64,000 nucleotides of DNA from Pseudobacteriovorax antillogorgiicola (GTDB taxonomy: Bacteria; Bdellovibrionota_B; Oligoflexia; Oligoflexales; Oligoflexaceae), in NCBI RefSeq assembly GCF_900177345.1, contig NZ_FWZT01000004.1, positions 62,001 to 126,000 of the forward strand, read 5' to 3'. Below the pieces are notes generated by a model. It was not told where the DNA came from. It searched no databases and saw nothing but the letters and a program-made list of their open reading frames with translations. The translations under genes were made by a program, and so were the position numbers. Below, in pieces: positions 1 to 7,958 of this stretch (the first letter of the stretch is position 1; each line of letters begins with the position of its first letter).

Positions 1-1893
1 AAGCTAGACTTCAGGTACCTTCAGATCGCACAAATGTTAAACGATAAAAATAAGCGATATGAAGACTTGGCCCTTGTGTATAACGAACTGGTGAAGCGCT
101 ATGAGAAACCGAACCCTCAGTATCAAAAAATCTCCCAGTCAGCTTCCAGGAAGATATTTTTAAGTTACCGAAAAATGATACGAGATTTGCAAGATAAGGC
201 GATCGAGTCTAAAGATGTTGCGCTTAGAAAACGAGCAATGCTCCTTTCCCGAGAGTTTACCAACATTTTTAAAAGTCTCCGCAAGGATATTCTAGAGGTG
301 AAGAAGAACTTAGCGCAGCTGTATTCGATTCTTGGTTTGCATAAAGAAGCTGTAGCTGAGTTTATTGATCTTGCGAGAGAGGACCCGCTCACCTTTTACC
401 GAAAGGCTTCAGATTCGCAAAGGGTCTTGGCAAATTGGCCTCCGCAACCACCTTGGGGCAAGTTACCTGCAGGAAATAAGGCAGAGAGAGTAACCCTGAT
501 CAAGATTTATAGCGCTATAGTTGGAGCCCAAGCCAAGGCCCAGCAAAATATTAGCTGGGCTGATCTTGGTCACCTGGGGCTGCTGTATCGTGTTACAGGT
601 CAGTTTAGTAATGCAGAGGTTCTCTGGAGTAAGGCTTTACCAAGTGCTGAGCCAGGAACAGACGCGAACGGTGCAGCTGGTTTGCTTTTAGCCGCTTATT
701 TTAAGCAAAAACGCTGGACCGATTTTATCAACCTTACTCGCTTGTGCGAGGTGCGAAAGATATTACCTACTTTAGAACAACAAGTTCTCGATATGAAGAA
801 GTTTTATCAAGTCGCCCTGATCAATCGGGCTCAGGTGTATTCTAAAGAGAAAAAATACAAAGAGGCTATTGTCGATTTGGAAGAGGTGGTTGAAAAGTAT
901 CCTAATGACCCCAAAAGGCAAAATATTCTGGTGGAGGTTGCACGTCTCTATCAACGCCTCGGAGAGTTGACGAAGGCACTTGTCACTGTTCGAAATCTTG
1001 TAGATCAGTATCCCAACAGTGCTGTGTCTAAGGCTATGATTCTGGAAGCAGGTGCCTGGGGAAGGGACTCTAAAGACTTTGATATATTGGAAAAGACCTC
1101 CGAACTCTACCGAATCTATATTGATAATTTTCCAAACGATCCTAAGCTGACCGAAGCTCGCTACGAGCGTGCTAAGATCCTAATTGCCCTAAAGCAGTAT
1201 ACACTGGCGGCGAAACACCTGCGCGATCACGCTCTGGACAAGAGAGCTACGACGAAGGAGCGGGTGCGGTCGGCACTAACCTACGTGAATTTGGAAAGGC
1301 TTTACGGGGAAGGCAATAAGGCCATCAGTGATGTGATTCCTGTGATCAAGCTGGCCCGTATTGAGTTTGGTGAGGAAAATTATGTCTTGGCTCACACCAT
1401 ACTGGCTCAGGCCGCTACTGAGAAATTAGCGATTCAAGATATGAAGCGAGAAGAGCAAATCTTGATGCAGTATGTGGAGAAATACAAAGAAGTTGGTGAA
1501 GCCCTCGGCTTCTTGAGATTTTCATTGGCTGAGCACTATGAGTACGAAGTTCCCTTTCCAAATCGGCCCTTTGGCATCGAGGAGTTTCGGCCTCAAATTG
1601 AATCAATCTATAAGGTGTTTCAAACGATAAAAACCGCCTATGAGAGAGTTTGTACACCTAAGGAAAATAAATATTGTCAGAATGCCTACGAAAGGCTTAA
1701 ACAATTTGGCCAGGATTCCCTAGACGCCATAGGTGCTGTGGAGCTATCTGGAAATATCCAACAGTCTATGGAAAAGGTTCTTCGGGACTTCCAGCAGGAA
1801 TTTCTCCAAAAGGTAGAAAAAGATAAGTCGAAGTTCGACGACCTTGCTGATAAATATCGAATCCGAAATGAGAGGCTCGAAGAAGGCTCATAG
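1..1893 (+). CDS. TPR-repeat protein, 5' end outside window
   Basis: The reading frame is open from base 1 (11 codons precede the first ATG at 34), so the gene very probably starts upstream of the window. At least 630 residues are visible, almost all helical. Tetratricopeptide-like pairs are clearest in the middle, where two successive helical hairpins carry the typical G/A-x-Y and YPND/YPNS turn signatures (about residues 270-370 counted from the ATG). No signal peptide can be seen because the N-terminus is missing. TPR scaffolds of this size are common in envelope and motility complexes of predatory and gliding bacteria, but nothing here fixes a partner. The next gene lies on the other strand. 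Confidence 0.75.
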   Translation, partial: KLDFRYLQIAQMLNDKNKRYEDLALVYNELVKRYEKPNPQYQKISQSASRKIFLSYRKMIRDLQDKAIESKDVALRKRAMLLSREFTNIFKSLRKDILEVKKNLAQLYSILGLHKEAVAEFIDLAREDPLTFYRKASDSQRVLANWPPQPPWGKLPAGNKAERVTLIKIYSAIVGAQAKAQQNISWADLGHLGLLYRVTGQFSNAEVLWSKALPSAEPGTDANGAAGLLLAAYFKQKRWTDFINLTRLCEVRKILPTLEQQVLDMKKFYQVALINRAQVYSKEKKYKEAIVDLEEVVEKYPNDPKRQNILVEVARLYQRLGELTKALVTVRNLVDQYPNSAVSKAMILEAGAWGRDSKDFDILEKTSELYRIYIDNFPNDPKLTEARYERAKILIALKQYTLAAKHLRDHALDKRATTKERVRSALTYVNLERLYGEGNKAISDVIPVIKLARIEFGEENYVLAHTILAQAATEKLAIQDMKREEQILMQYVEKYKEVGEALGFLRFSLAEHYEYEVPFPNRPFGIEEFRPQIESIYKVFQTIKTAYERVCTPKENKYCQNAYERLKQFGQDSLDAIGAVELSGNIQQSMEKVLRDFQQEFLQKVEKDKSKFDDLADKYRIRNERLEEGS

Positions 1894-1980
1894 CAGGCCG
1901 CCTCTATTGGGTGGCATATGCTGTCGAGTCTGATTTAAAAGGTCCAAGATCAGTGCTTGCTGTATTAAAAACGTAGTGTA

Positions 1981-1999
1981 GTCCCTGAATGCCAGGGAC
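1981..1999 (-). terminator. Hairpin directly after the receiver gene stop
   Basis: A perfect 7-bp stem (GTCCCTG/CAGGGAC, 5-base loop) abuts the stop codon of the minus-strand response-regulator gene. The following minus-strand sequence is only moderately T-rich, with a short T run about 10 bases on, so this is a plausible but not textbook terminator. Confidence 0.4.
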
Positions 2000-2368
2000 T
2001 TACTGGAGACCTAAAGCTCTGGCAATCTTCATCATCAGGTCTGTGTAATCAATTGGCTTGGGGCAGGTATCGGCAAATCCAGCATCGAGATATTGCTTGG
2101 TTTCTCCAATGTCGGGATTGCCGCTGACGGCAATCAGTGGGATAGCCTCGGTTTTGGGATCTGCTTTAAGGTCGCGAGCAATCTCAATTCCGTCTTTTCC
2201 AGGGAGTTTTATATCGAGGAGAATAATATCTGGCTGACTCCGATCTAAAGCCTCCGGCAGACCCTCCGCGGACCCACAACTGGAAATCTCAAAGCCCAGC
2301 ATCTCTAGTCGCTCTTCAATAATTGATAGGATATCGAAATCATCCTCTACAATAAGAACTCGGCTCAA
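2000..2368 (-). CDS. Single-domain response regulator (CheY-like)
   Basis: This is a stand-alone receiver domain of 122 residues with no output domain. Acidic pair D9/D10, phospho-acceptor D52 (LLDIKLPG), switch S82 and K104 (CPKPID) are all present, so phosphorylation is expected. I chose the TTG at 2368 because AAGGAGG lies 5 bases before it; a GTG two codons upstream would sit on top of that ribosome binding site. Such proteins relay phosphate from a kinase to a target or to an Hpt protein. No kinase is adjacent, so the partner is unknown. Confidence 0.88.
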   Translation of the reverse strand: MSRVLIVEDDFDILSIIEERLEMLGFEISSCGSAEGLPEALDRSQPDIILLDIKLPGKDGIEIARDLKADPKTEAIPLIAVSGNPDIGETKQYLDAGFADTCPKPIDYTDLMMKIARALGLQ

Positions 2369-2631
2369 GCCCACCTCCTTATATCACCCTATTATTATCT
2401 AACATCCCTCGCCATTCGTCGAGTCACCCTTAGATTTCATCATAGGCTGGCAAAATTCCCTAAGAATTCTAAGAGTGGCAACTTTCCAGCCGATAATGGA
2501 GATAGTGGTTATTAGGATAGAATTGCTCTGATAATCGACGATTTTGAAGAGTTTAGAATCTCAGCCATACCTGTTGGAGCATCTCCACCTCGAATATTGA
2601 CTATGGTCTGTGATCAGCGTAAGGGCAGAGA

Positions 2632-4758
2632 ATGAGTCTCAAAGAGTACAAAACGAAAAGGCGATTCGACGAGACCCCTGAGCCAGACGATCGTGATTTA
2701 GTACCATCATCCAATGAGAGTCGATTTGTTATTCAATGTCATGATGCGACGCGTTTGCATTACGACGTTCGACTTCAGATTGGTGATGTTTTAAAGAGTT
2801 GGGCGGTACCCAAAGGCCCTTCTCTGAACCCGTCCGATCAACAACTTGCAGTTTTTGTTGAAGACCATCCACTGGCCTATGCTGACTTTGAAGGTGTGAT
2901 CCCCCCGGGGAACTACGGAGCAGGAACGGTAATGATTTGGGATGAGGGCACCTATCAAGAACGCTCCTTTCCGGAACCAGGTCGTGCTAGGGAGGTTATG
3001 GAGAACGCGCTAAATACCGGCCATATAACGGTGGTTCTAAAGGGGAAGAGGGTGCAGGGTGAGTTCGCCTTGATTCGAATCAAGCAAACAAAAAACTGGT
3101 TGCTAGTAAAGAAATGGGACCAATTCGCCAGCACTAAACGCCAAAATTGGCCAATGACATCGATTCGTTCTGGTCGCGATTTTTCCCAGTTGGCAGCCTC
3201 TGACCAGGTGTGGCAAGGAGCAGGAGAGAGGACGGAGCGCCAGGAAAAAGAGAGTCCTTACCCACAACCGGCCAGGGCATCGGAAATTTGGGAGTCTGTG
3301 GCGAAGGCCTCAGATGGTAAGATGCTGATGATTCCACAAAAGAGAGAGCGCTTGCAGAGCCACGAGCACTGGATCATGCAGCCAAATTGGGCGGGCAAGA
3401 GGTACTTGCTCAGCTTTCATCACGGTCGGCCTAAACTTGTGAGCAAAGGAGGCTTAGATCATACCACTCGTTACAAAGACTTGATTCGTAACCTAAAAGG
3501 GCAATTAAGTCAGGGAATTCTCGATTGCGTCCTGTCGCCAGAAATAGTCGATGGTTTGATTGTCTACGATCTAGTGGCTCTTGATGGTAAGCTTTGGGTT
3601 CATCAAACCTACGAAAATCGTCAGACAGCACTGAAGCCCTTGATCGATTCATGCAGTCACCTGTATTTTCCACGGGAAGTACGGGGGCAAACAGAGCTTT
3701 TTCGCCATTACTACATGTATGGCTCCTATGTAGCTGGAGTTAGTCACCAGGTCCTGCTGGGTTTCAAGGAGGGCCATGAGGAGCCGGAATTGAAGGTGGG
3801 CTCGGCTGCTCATCAGCACGATGAACCTAGCACTGAAGCATCCTTCATTCTACCAGAGCCCCAAGTCTATCGAGGCAAGGCTCGCTTGAGCCACGGTGAT
3901 CGGGTCTACTGGCCCGAGCGCAGAATTAAGAAGGCTCATGTCTTTGACTATTATCTGCAGGTAGCGCCGTATATCATCCCCCATATCAAGGATCGTCCTC
4001 TATCACTGGTGCGTTATCCTCAGGGGGTCATGGGGCAAGGCTTCTTCCAAAAAGATATGACTGGCTTCTTGCCTCGCTATCTGGAGACTTATCCATGGCG
4101 CTCTAGTCGATCTTCAAAGACAATCAATTATGCTCTTTGTCAAAACTTGGATTCACTGCTCTATCTCGCAAATCTTGGCACTATTGAGATCAATCCTTGG
4201 ATGTCGACGATTCATGAGCTTGATAAGCCGAAATTGGTTTATATCGACCTTGATCCCCATGGTCGCCCCTTTCAAGACACCTACCGTGTTGCTGAACTTG
4301 TGAAGAAGCTTTTGGATGAAATTGGGGTCGTTTCCGGAATTAAAACTTCGGGTCGATCAGGCCTGCATATTGGAATTCCTCTTGGTCAAAACCACTCCTA
4401 CGAACAGGCTCGCGACTTTTGCCTTTCCGTGTGTACTTTGGTGGAAGAGCAGTTGCCAGATATTTGCACTCTGGAGCGCAATCCCAATAAACGGCGAGGC
4501 CGACTCTATCTTGACTGCTATCAGAATGCACGTGGCCAGACAATTGTTGCTCCCTACAGCCTAAGACCGACTCCAGATGCCAGCGTGTCGTGCCCACTGC
4601 TTTGGGATGAGCTTGTCCCTGATCTTCGGGCTGGTGATCTTAACCTTGTCTCTGTTCGCGATCGGCTCAAGTCGCGGGGCGAACCTTGGGCCGACCTTTT
4701 GAGTTTAGCTAACGATCTGGAGACGGCTAGGCACCGGCTGAAGGATGTAAAGCCCTAG
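2632..4758 (+). CDS. ligD: LigD-like protein: phosphoesterase, decayed ligase, polymerase
   Basis: LigD is the repair polymerase/ligase of bacterial non-homologous end joining. Residues 1-165 are the 3'-phosphoesterase domain, with H37, H43, D45, R47 and H79 in the expected motif order (QCHDATRLHYDVRL and EDHPLAY). Residues 415-690 are the archaeo-eukaryotic-primase-type polymerase domain with D539/D541 (YIDLDP), S576-G-L-H579 and D628 (RLYLD). Residues 245-390 sit where the ATP-dependent ligase domain belongs. There the KxDG nucleophile motif reads N-W-A-G at 252-255, motif IV (EGxVxK) is unrecognisable and no OB fold remains. The protein should therefore trim and fill ends but not seal them. 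The domain order matches Pseudomonas LigD. A separate ligase-like gene follows two genes downstream. No Ku gene is in the window. Confidence 0.88.
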   Translation: MSLKEYKTKRRFDETPEPDDRDLVPSSNESRFVIQCHDATRLHYDVRLQIGDVLKSWAVPKGPSLNPSDQQLAVFVEDHPLAYADFEGVIPPGNYGAGTVMIWDEGTYQERSFPEPGRAREVMENALNTGHITVVLKGKRVQGEFALIRIKQTKNWLLVKKWDQFASTKRQNWPMTSIRSGRDFSQLAASDQVWQGAGERTERQEKESPYPQPARASEIWESVAKASDGKMLMIPQKRERLQSHEHWIMQPNWAGKRYLLSFHHGRPKLVSKGGLDHTTRYKDLIRNLKGQLSQGILDCVLSPEIVDGLIVYDLVALDGKLWVHQTYENRQTALKPLIDSCSHLYFPREVRGQTELFRHYYMYGSYVAGVSHQVLLGFKEGHEEPELKVGSAAHQHDEPSTEASFILPEPQVYRGKARLSHGDRVYWPERRIKKAHVFDYYLQVAPYIIPHIKDRPLSLVRYPQGVMGQGFFQKDMTGFLPRYLETYPWRSSRSSKTINYALCQNLDSLLYLANLGTIEINPWMSTIHELDKPKLVYIDLDPHGRPFQDTYRVAELVKKLLDEIGVVSGIKTSGRSGLHIGIPLGQNHSYEQARDFCLSVCTLVEEQLPDICTLERNPNKRRGRLYLDCYQNARGQTIVAPYSLRPTPDASVSCPLLWDELVPDLRAGDLNLVSVRDRLKSRGEPWADLLSLANDLETARHRLKDVKP

Positions 4759-4846
4759 AAACATGAGGGCTTGTTGATAGGTTTTTGATTATTTCATAAA
4801 TCTTCCGATAGCTAAGGTGTCTTTAGATTTAATGGTGAGGTGGACC

Positions 4847-5452
4847 ATGGTCTCGGCACCGAAGAAAAGCTCCAAGAAAGACCCTTTCAAAACAAAAAAG
4901 TCGCGTACAGAGTCTGTTCAAGTTTCAGATACTGTCGAACCTCCAGCGGAAATCAAAGAGGCCATTGATCATTTTAGAGACGCACAGGAACAGGCCAAAC
5001 ACTTCGAGGCTGAAGCGACCGTTCATAAAGACGCTATTATGGAGTTTGCCAGCGGTGAATTCTGTAAGCGTTCTCAGTCAGGACTTGATAAGAGCTACAA
5101 AATTTTGGGTGATGAATCGATGGTCACCTATGTGGTGATGGACTCAAGTGCTGGCTTGACTGAGGACGAGTTGGATATGATTCGTGATCGGTGGGGAGAA
5201 GACGCAGCGGAGGAGTTAGTGGTTCGTGACTATAGGTCGATACGGTTCGACCCTAAGGTTCTCGAAGCAAACTACGACGCTGTAGTGGATGCCTTGCAAA
5301 CCCTGCCGGAAGAAGTCTTAGAGAACCTTTTTAAGCCGATGCTGATGAAGGCGGCTCCGGGTGCATTAGAGCGTGCTAAAAAACATGTAAAAAGTGCGGA
5401 TGAACTTTCTGACTTGATAAGAGATCTCAAATTGAAGCATTACATACGGTAA
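4847..5452 (+). CDS. Unknown protein between ligD-like and ligase-like genes
   Basis: I do not recognise the family. The start at 4847 has GGTGAGG 6 bases upstream; a GTG at 4817 and an ATG at 4832 in the same frame are less well placed. The first 25 residues are very basic (PKKSSKK, KTKKSR), as in nucleic-acid-binding tails. Then come a helical, possibly coiled-coil segment (residues 32-65) and an alpha/beta region with many acidic residues (EDELDMIRDRWGEDAAEE). There is no signal peptide or membrane segment. It is 88 bp after the LigD-like gene and 117 bp before the nucleotidyltransferase gene, all on one strand, so a joint role in DNA repair is a reasonable guess only. Confidence 0.72.
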   Translation: MVSAPKKSSKKDPFKTKKSRTESVQVSDTVEPPAEIKEAIDHFRDAQEQAKHFEAEATVHKDAIMEFASGEFCKRSQSGLDKSYKILGDESMVTYVVMDSSAGLTEDELDMIRDRWGEDAAEELVVRDYRSIRFDPKVLEANYDAVVDALQTLPEEVLENLFKPMLMKAAPGALERAKKHVKSADELSDLIRDLKLKHYIR

Positions 5453-5569
5453 GTGAAGACGCCTTGAGATGTCCCATTGGATGGCGTATAAGATTTCTCC
5501 ACCGAATCGGAGAGAGCATTGCACGGCATCCGCAGCATTCATCAGAGCACCATATTTACGAGGCCTCGC

Positions 5570-6133
5570 ATGGATCTACCCTCACGCTATATTCGCTCCC
5601 CTCACCCTAAAACAACTATGAGACCAGACCAAGGGGCTTTTCAAAGGGTCTTAGATCGAGGTTGGATCGCGCAGTACAAGATTCACGGTCATCGTGCACA
5701 ATGTCACTTAAGCGCAAATACCAGTGATCCCGTCTTGGTTTATAATCGCCAAGGTAAGCTTCATAAGAAAGAACTTCCTGACGTCCTCTGTCAGGAATTA
5801 CGCCGATTATTCGCCCCGCAGGATGGATGGACAGTCATTGAGGGTGAGTGGCTTAAAGGCCAGGATAAGATTTTCCTGTTCGATATATTACGGAAGGACG
5901 GCCAGTTACTCAATCATCTCTCCTATGGTGATCGCTATGAGTTTTTACCTAGGGTGTATCAATCAGATAACGTAGAGACTCTAGGGATTTGGCGATCCGC
6001 TGCCCAGTGCTTTTCCCTGATCGAAGAAGCACCGCCGTATGTTGAAGGCTTTGTATTGAAGGCGTGGTCGACGAAAGGGTTTCACGACACTTCTGTGATC
6101 CGTTGCCGATGGCCTGGGCGTTCGATTCATTAA
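5570..6133 (+). CDS. Stand-alone ligase-like nucleotidyltransferase (KIHG motif)
   Basis: The 187-residue product resembles only the adenylation core of ATP-dependent DNA/RNA ligases. Candidate motif I is K37-I-H-G40 followed by H-R (KxDG in most ligases), motif III is VIEGEWL (E91/E93), the IFLFDIL strand matches the usual FDLL element, and motif IV is E159-G-F-V-L-K164. The C-terminal OB fold with motif VI is absent; the protein ends soon after a motif-V-like VIRCRWP. I prefer the ATG at 5570 (GAGG 6 bases upstream), but a TTG at 5519 with GGAGAG is also possible and would add 17 residues. It may provide in trans the sealing activity missing from the upstream LigD-like protein, or be an RNA ligase. 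The ligase assignment rests on motif order, not on a search. Confidence 0.65.
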   Translation: MDLPSRYIRSPHPKTTMRPDQGAFQRVLDRGWIAQYKIHGHRAQCHLSANTSDPVLVYNRQGKLHKKELPDVLCQELRRLFAPQDGWTVIEGEWLKGQDKIFLFDILRKDGQLLNHLSYGDRYEFLPRVYQSDNVETLGIWRSAAQCFSLIEEAPPYVEGFVLKAWSTKGFHDTSVIRCRWPGRSIH

Positions 6134-6152
6134 CCACATCGCGAGTGCGTTT

Positions 6153-6183
6153 TTGAAGCTGGGCCCGCTAAAGGACCCAGATC
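6153..6183. terminator. Weak hairpin between convergent genes
   Basis: CTGGG and CCCAG arms with partly paired inner bases form a short stem between the ligase-like gene and the small minus-strand secreted-protein gene. There is no T-run on either side, so it is only a possible bidirectional terminator. Confidence 0.25.
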
Positions 6184-6194
6184 GAATGAAGGAC

Positions 6195-6392
6195 TTACTG
6201 CTTCTCGGCACTAGCGAGAGCGGGCTTGGTATCGGGGGACTTGGTGATGCTGCCTTCAGATTCCACTATTTCAGCAATCACATTCTTCTTCTTATCGTCC
6301 GTCTCAGCCTTCATCTTCTTTGAGTTCGGGCAAGCGAAGCTCAGTGAAGGAACAAGGCAAAGGCTAACGATGATGGGGACCAAAGATTTCAT
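6195..6392 (-). CDS. Small secreted protein, 65 aa
   Basis: The start at 6392 is supported by TAGGAG 5 bases upstream; the longer in-frame version would put a hydrophilic tail before the signal sequence. The protein has a short N-terminal signal (MKSLVPIIVSLCLVPSLSFA) directly followed by Cys21, so it may be a lipoprotein with an atypical LSFAC lipobox or simply an exported peptide. The mature part is about 45 residues and rich in Lys, Glu and Ser. No family recognised. Confidence 0.6.
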   Translation of the reverse strand: MKSLVPIIVSLCLVPSLSFACPNSKKMKAETDDKKKNVIAEIVESEGSITKSPDTKPALASAEKQ

Positions 6393-6788
6393 GTCAACTC
6401 CTAACATGTAGTTACGACCCGGAGGTCGACGGTTACCACTCTTACTCTCGTCAATGGTGGCCTTAGTCTTCAATGCATTAATCCATGGCGCCAACGGCTC
6501 GGTTTGAAAGTCAGTGAATTCTGAAGCTTATGGGGCATGTTCGGAAAAATATTCCGGCTTGAAATCTGCTCAATGGCGTCTGCCATGGGACTCTTATCTG
6601 CGACTTAACCATGCAACGGGGGTAGAAGGTGCTGAATTTGCTAGCAGATTTTTCCAAGAATTCGCAGGTACTTCCAGAAAAAACTAAAGACCTATGGCGT
6701 ATTTTTTTGCCATTGGGCTTTAACTTGTAGACTAGGTGCCGACACCCAGGGAGCTAAGAGAATGTTAACAAATTTTTTTGGAGCCCTC
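6393..6788. other. Intergenic region, 396 bp
   Basis: This divergent spacer should hold promoters for the small secreted protein (-) and the lipoprotein (+). A 5-bp stem ATGGC/GCCAT around 6694-6714 has its T-run in the loop, so it is not a terminator. I see no convincing small gene or RNA in it. Confidence 0.4.
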
Positions 6789-7079
6789 ATGAAACGAATT
6801 TTTTTCGCAATTCTAATGTCTTTGTCCATGACTTCTTGTGTTCACATCGCTGGGGTTAGTGCTTCCAACGTTACAGCAGACAAGGGTCGTCAAGTGATGG
6901 CATCAACGTCTGGCATGGGTTTTCTATCCCTAACAACTCCCAACGCCAAATCACTAGAGGCTAGTGCGATTGCTCAGTTAAAGCAAAAGGGTGCGACTAA
7001 GAATGTAACGACTCGTCTTGAAATGAGAAACTTTATAATTGTGCAGATGTATTCAGTGACAGCAACTGGTGAAAAGTAA
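6789..7079 (+). CDS. Small lipoprotein, possibly TRL-like
   Basis: The start at 6789 is preceded by GGAG at 5 bases and gives a clean lipoprotein signal (MKRIFFAILMSLSMTSC, lipid-modified Cys17). An upstream in-frame ATG at 6762 would add nine residues. The mature part is about 80 residues: a G/S-rich stretch (STSGMGFLSL), a helix with SLEASAIAQLKQKGATKNV, then a beta strand ending NFIIVQMYSVTATGE. This pattern recalls the TRL-like lipoprotein family (a repeat-like element, an A-rich helix, then V/I-rich strands), but the assignment is tentative. A strong terminator follows the stop. Confidence 0.65.
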   Translation: MKRIFFAILMSLSMTSCVHIAGVSASNVTADKGRQVMASTSGMGFLSLTTPNAKSLEASAIAQLKQKGATKNVTTRLEMRNFIIVQMYSVTATGEK

Positions 7080-7098
7080 TTAAGTGGAATTTGGCAGC

Positions 7099-7125
7099 AA
7101 GAAAGAGCCGCCTAGGCTCTTTCTT
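7099..7125. terminator. Bidirectional rho-independent terminator
   Basis: A perfect 11-bp stem (AAGAAAGAGCC/GGCTCTTTCTT) with a 5-base loop lies between the convergent genes ending at 7079 (+) and 7143 (-). Its arms carry the A/T tails needed on both strands, so it probably ends transcription of both. Confidence 0.85.
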
Positions 7126-7142
7126 ATATCCCACAAGCACAT

Positions 7143-7673
7143 CTAGTCGTCAACACCATGCTCTATGATCAAGCGATCGGCAGATGTTTGGTCTTCTAGG
7201 TTGGACAGCACAAACCAATACACTCCAGAATCCCAGTAGAAGTCCACAAATACCTGAACATATGAAGTTACACGGGGATCACTAACCCCAACGATCTTAA
7301 GTTTTTCTCCCTGAAATACATTCACACGGCTTCTATGATTAAGACCATGCAAGGCAAGTTTTTGGAGGGTAGATTCATCATTGATACCACACCCTGCTTC
7401 CGATTGGTTGAAGCGAATACGTTCCACTAGGGAGGTGTACTCTTCTCGGTTGTTCAGAATGTAGGTGGCAAGGGCTTGGCTCTCAGGCTGAGATAAACCG
7501 CTATGAACTAAATCTTTCTCTAGATCAGCAATGACCACGGATGGTTCAGGGGCAAGGGTTGGTATACTTGCACATTCAGGATCTTGATAGCTTGCCAAAT
7601 TTGATTGATTCTTTGGCTGACATGCGAAAATAAACAAAATACTTAGAGATAACAGGCTGTGACTGGCTTTCAT
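7143..7673 (-). CDS. Predicted lipoprotein, function unknown
   Basis: The 176-residue product begins with a lipoprotein signal ending FIFAC (Cys18). The mature protein is soluble and mixed alpha/beta. A helical segment around residues 45-90 (VVIADLEKDLV, ALATYILNNREEYTSLVERI) is followed by strands such as KLKIVGVSDPRVTSYVQVFV and aromatic-rich DFYWDSGVYWFVLSN. Two Cys (34 and about 94) could form a disulfide. I recognise no domain. Its 5' region contains alternative hairpins (7847-7896). Confidence 0.7.
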   Translation of the reverse strand: MKASHSLLSLSILFIFACQPKNQSNLASYQDPECASIPTLAPEPSVVIADLEKDLVHSGLSQPESQALATYILNNREEYTSLVERIRFNQSEAGCGINDESTLQKLALHGLNHRSRVNVFQGEKLKIVGVSDPRVTSYVQVFVDFYWDSGVYWFVLSNLEDQTSADRLIIEHGVDD

Positions 7674-7846
7674 TTCAACTCCTATTTAACGTAAGAACAG
7701 CAAGGATGGACAAGGTCTTCTCAACGACACCACTGCAAAATCTGCGCGAAGTGCAGGGCTGTTGATGAAAAACATCAATCATTCCAAGAGTATCTAATGT
7801 TGATATGCTGTCTATCTAAAACGAGCGTTTGCCAAAGTCAGTGGTT

Positions 7847-7896
7847 CCAGCGCTTTAGCATAGGTAGACATCCAGCACTGTGTTGGACAGCGCTGG
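7847..7896 (-). promoter_or_regulatory. Mutually exclusive hairpins upstream of lipoprotein gene
   Basis: The segment CAGCGCTGG at 7888-7896 can pair with CCAGCGCT at 7847-7854 (perfect 8 bp) or with CCAGCACTG at 7872-7880 (9 bp, one mismatch, 7-base loop), but not with both. It lies 174-223 bases upstream of the lipoprotein gene on the minus strand. A further 6-bp hairpin (TTGATG/CATCAA) sits nearer the gene. A leader-type switch is possible; no function can be assigned. Confidence 0.3.
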
Positions 7897-7958
7897 GTAG
7901 GAGCTAATGAACCATGAAACTAATGTAAAAGCCACGGACATCTGTAAATAATGAGTTC

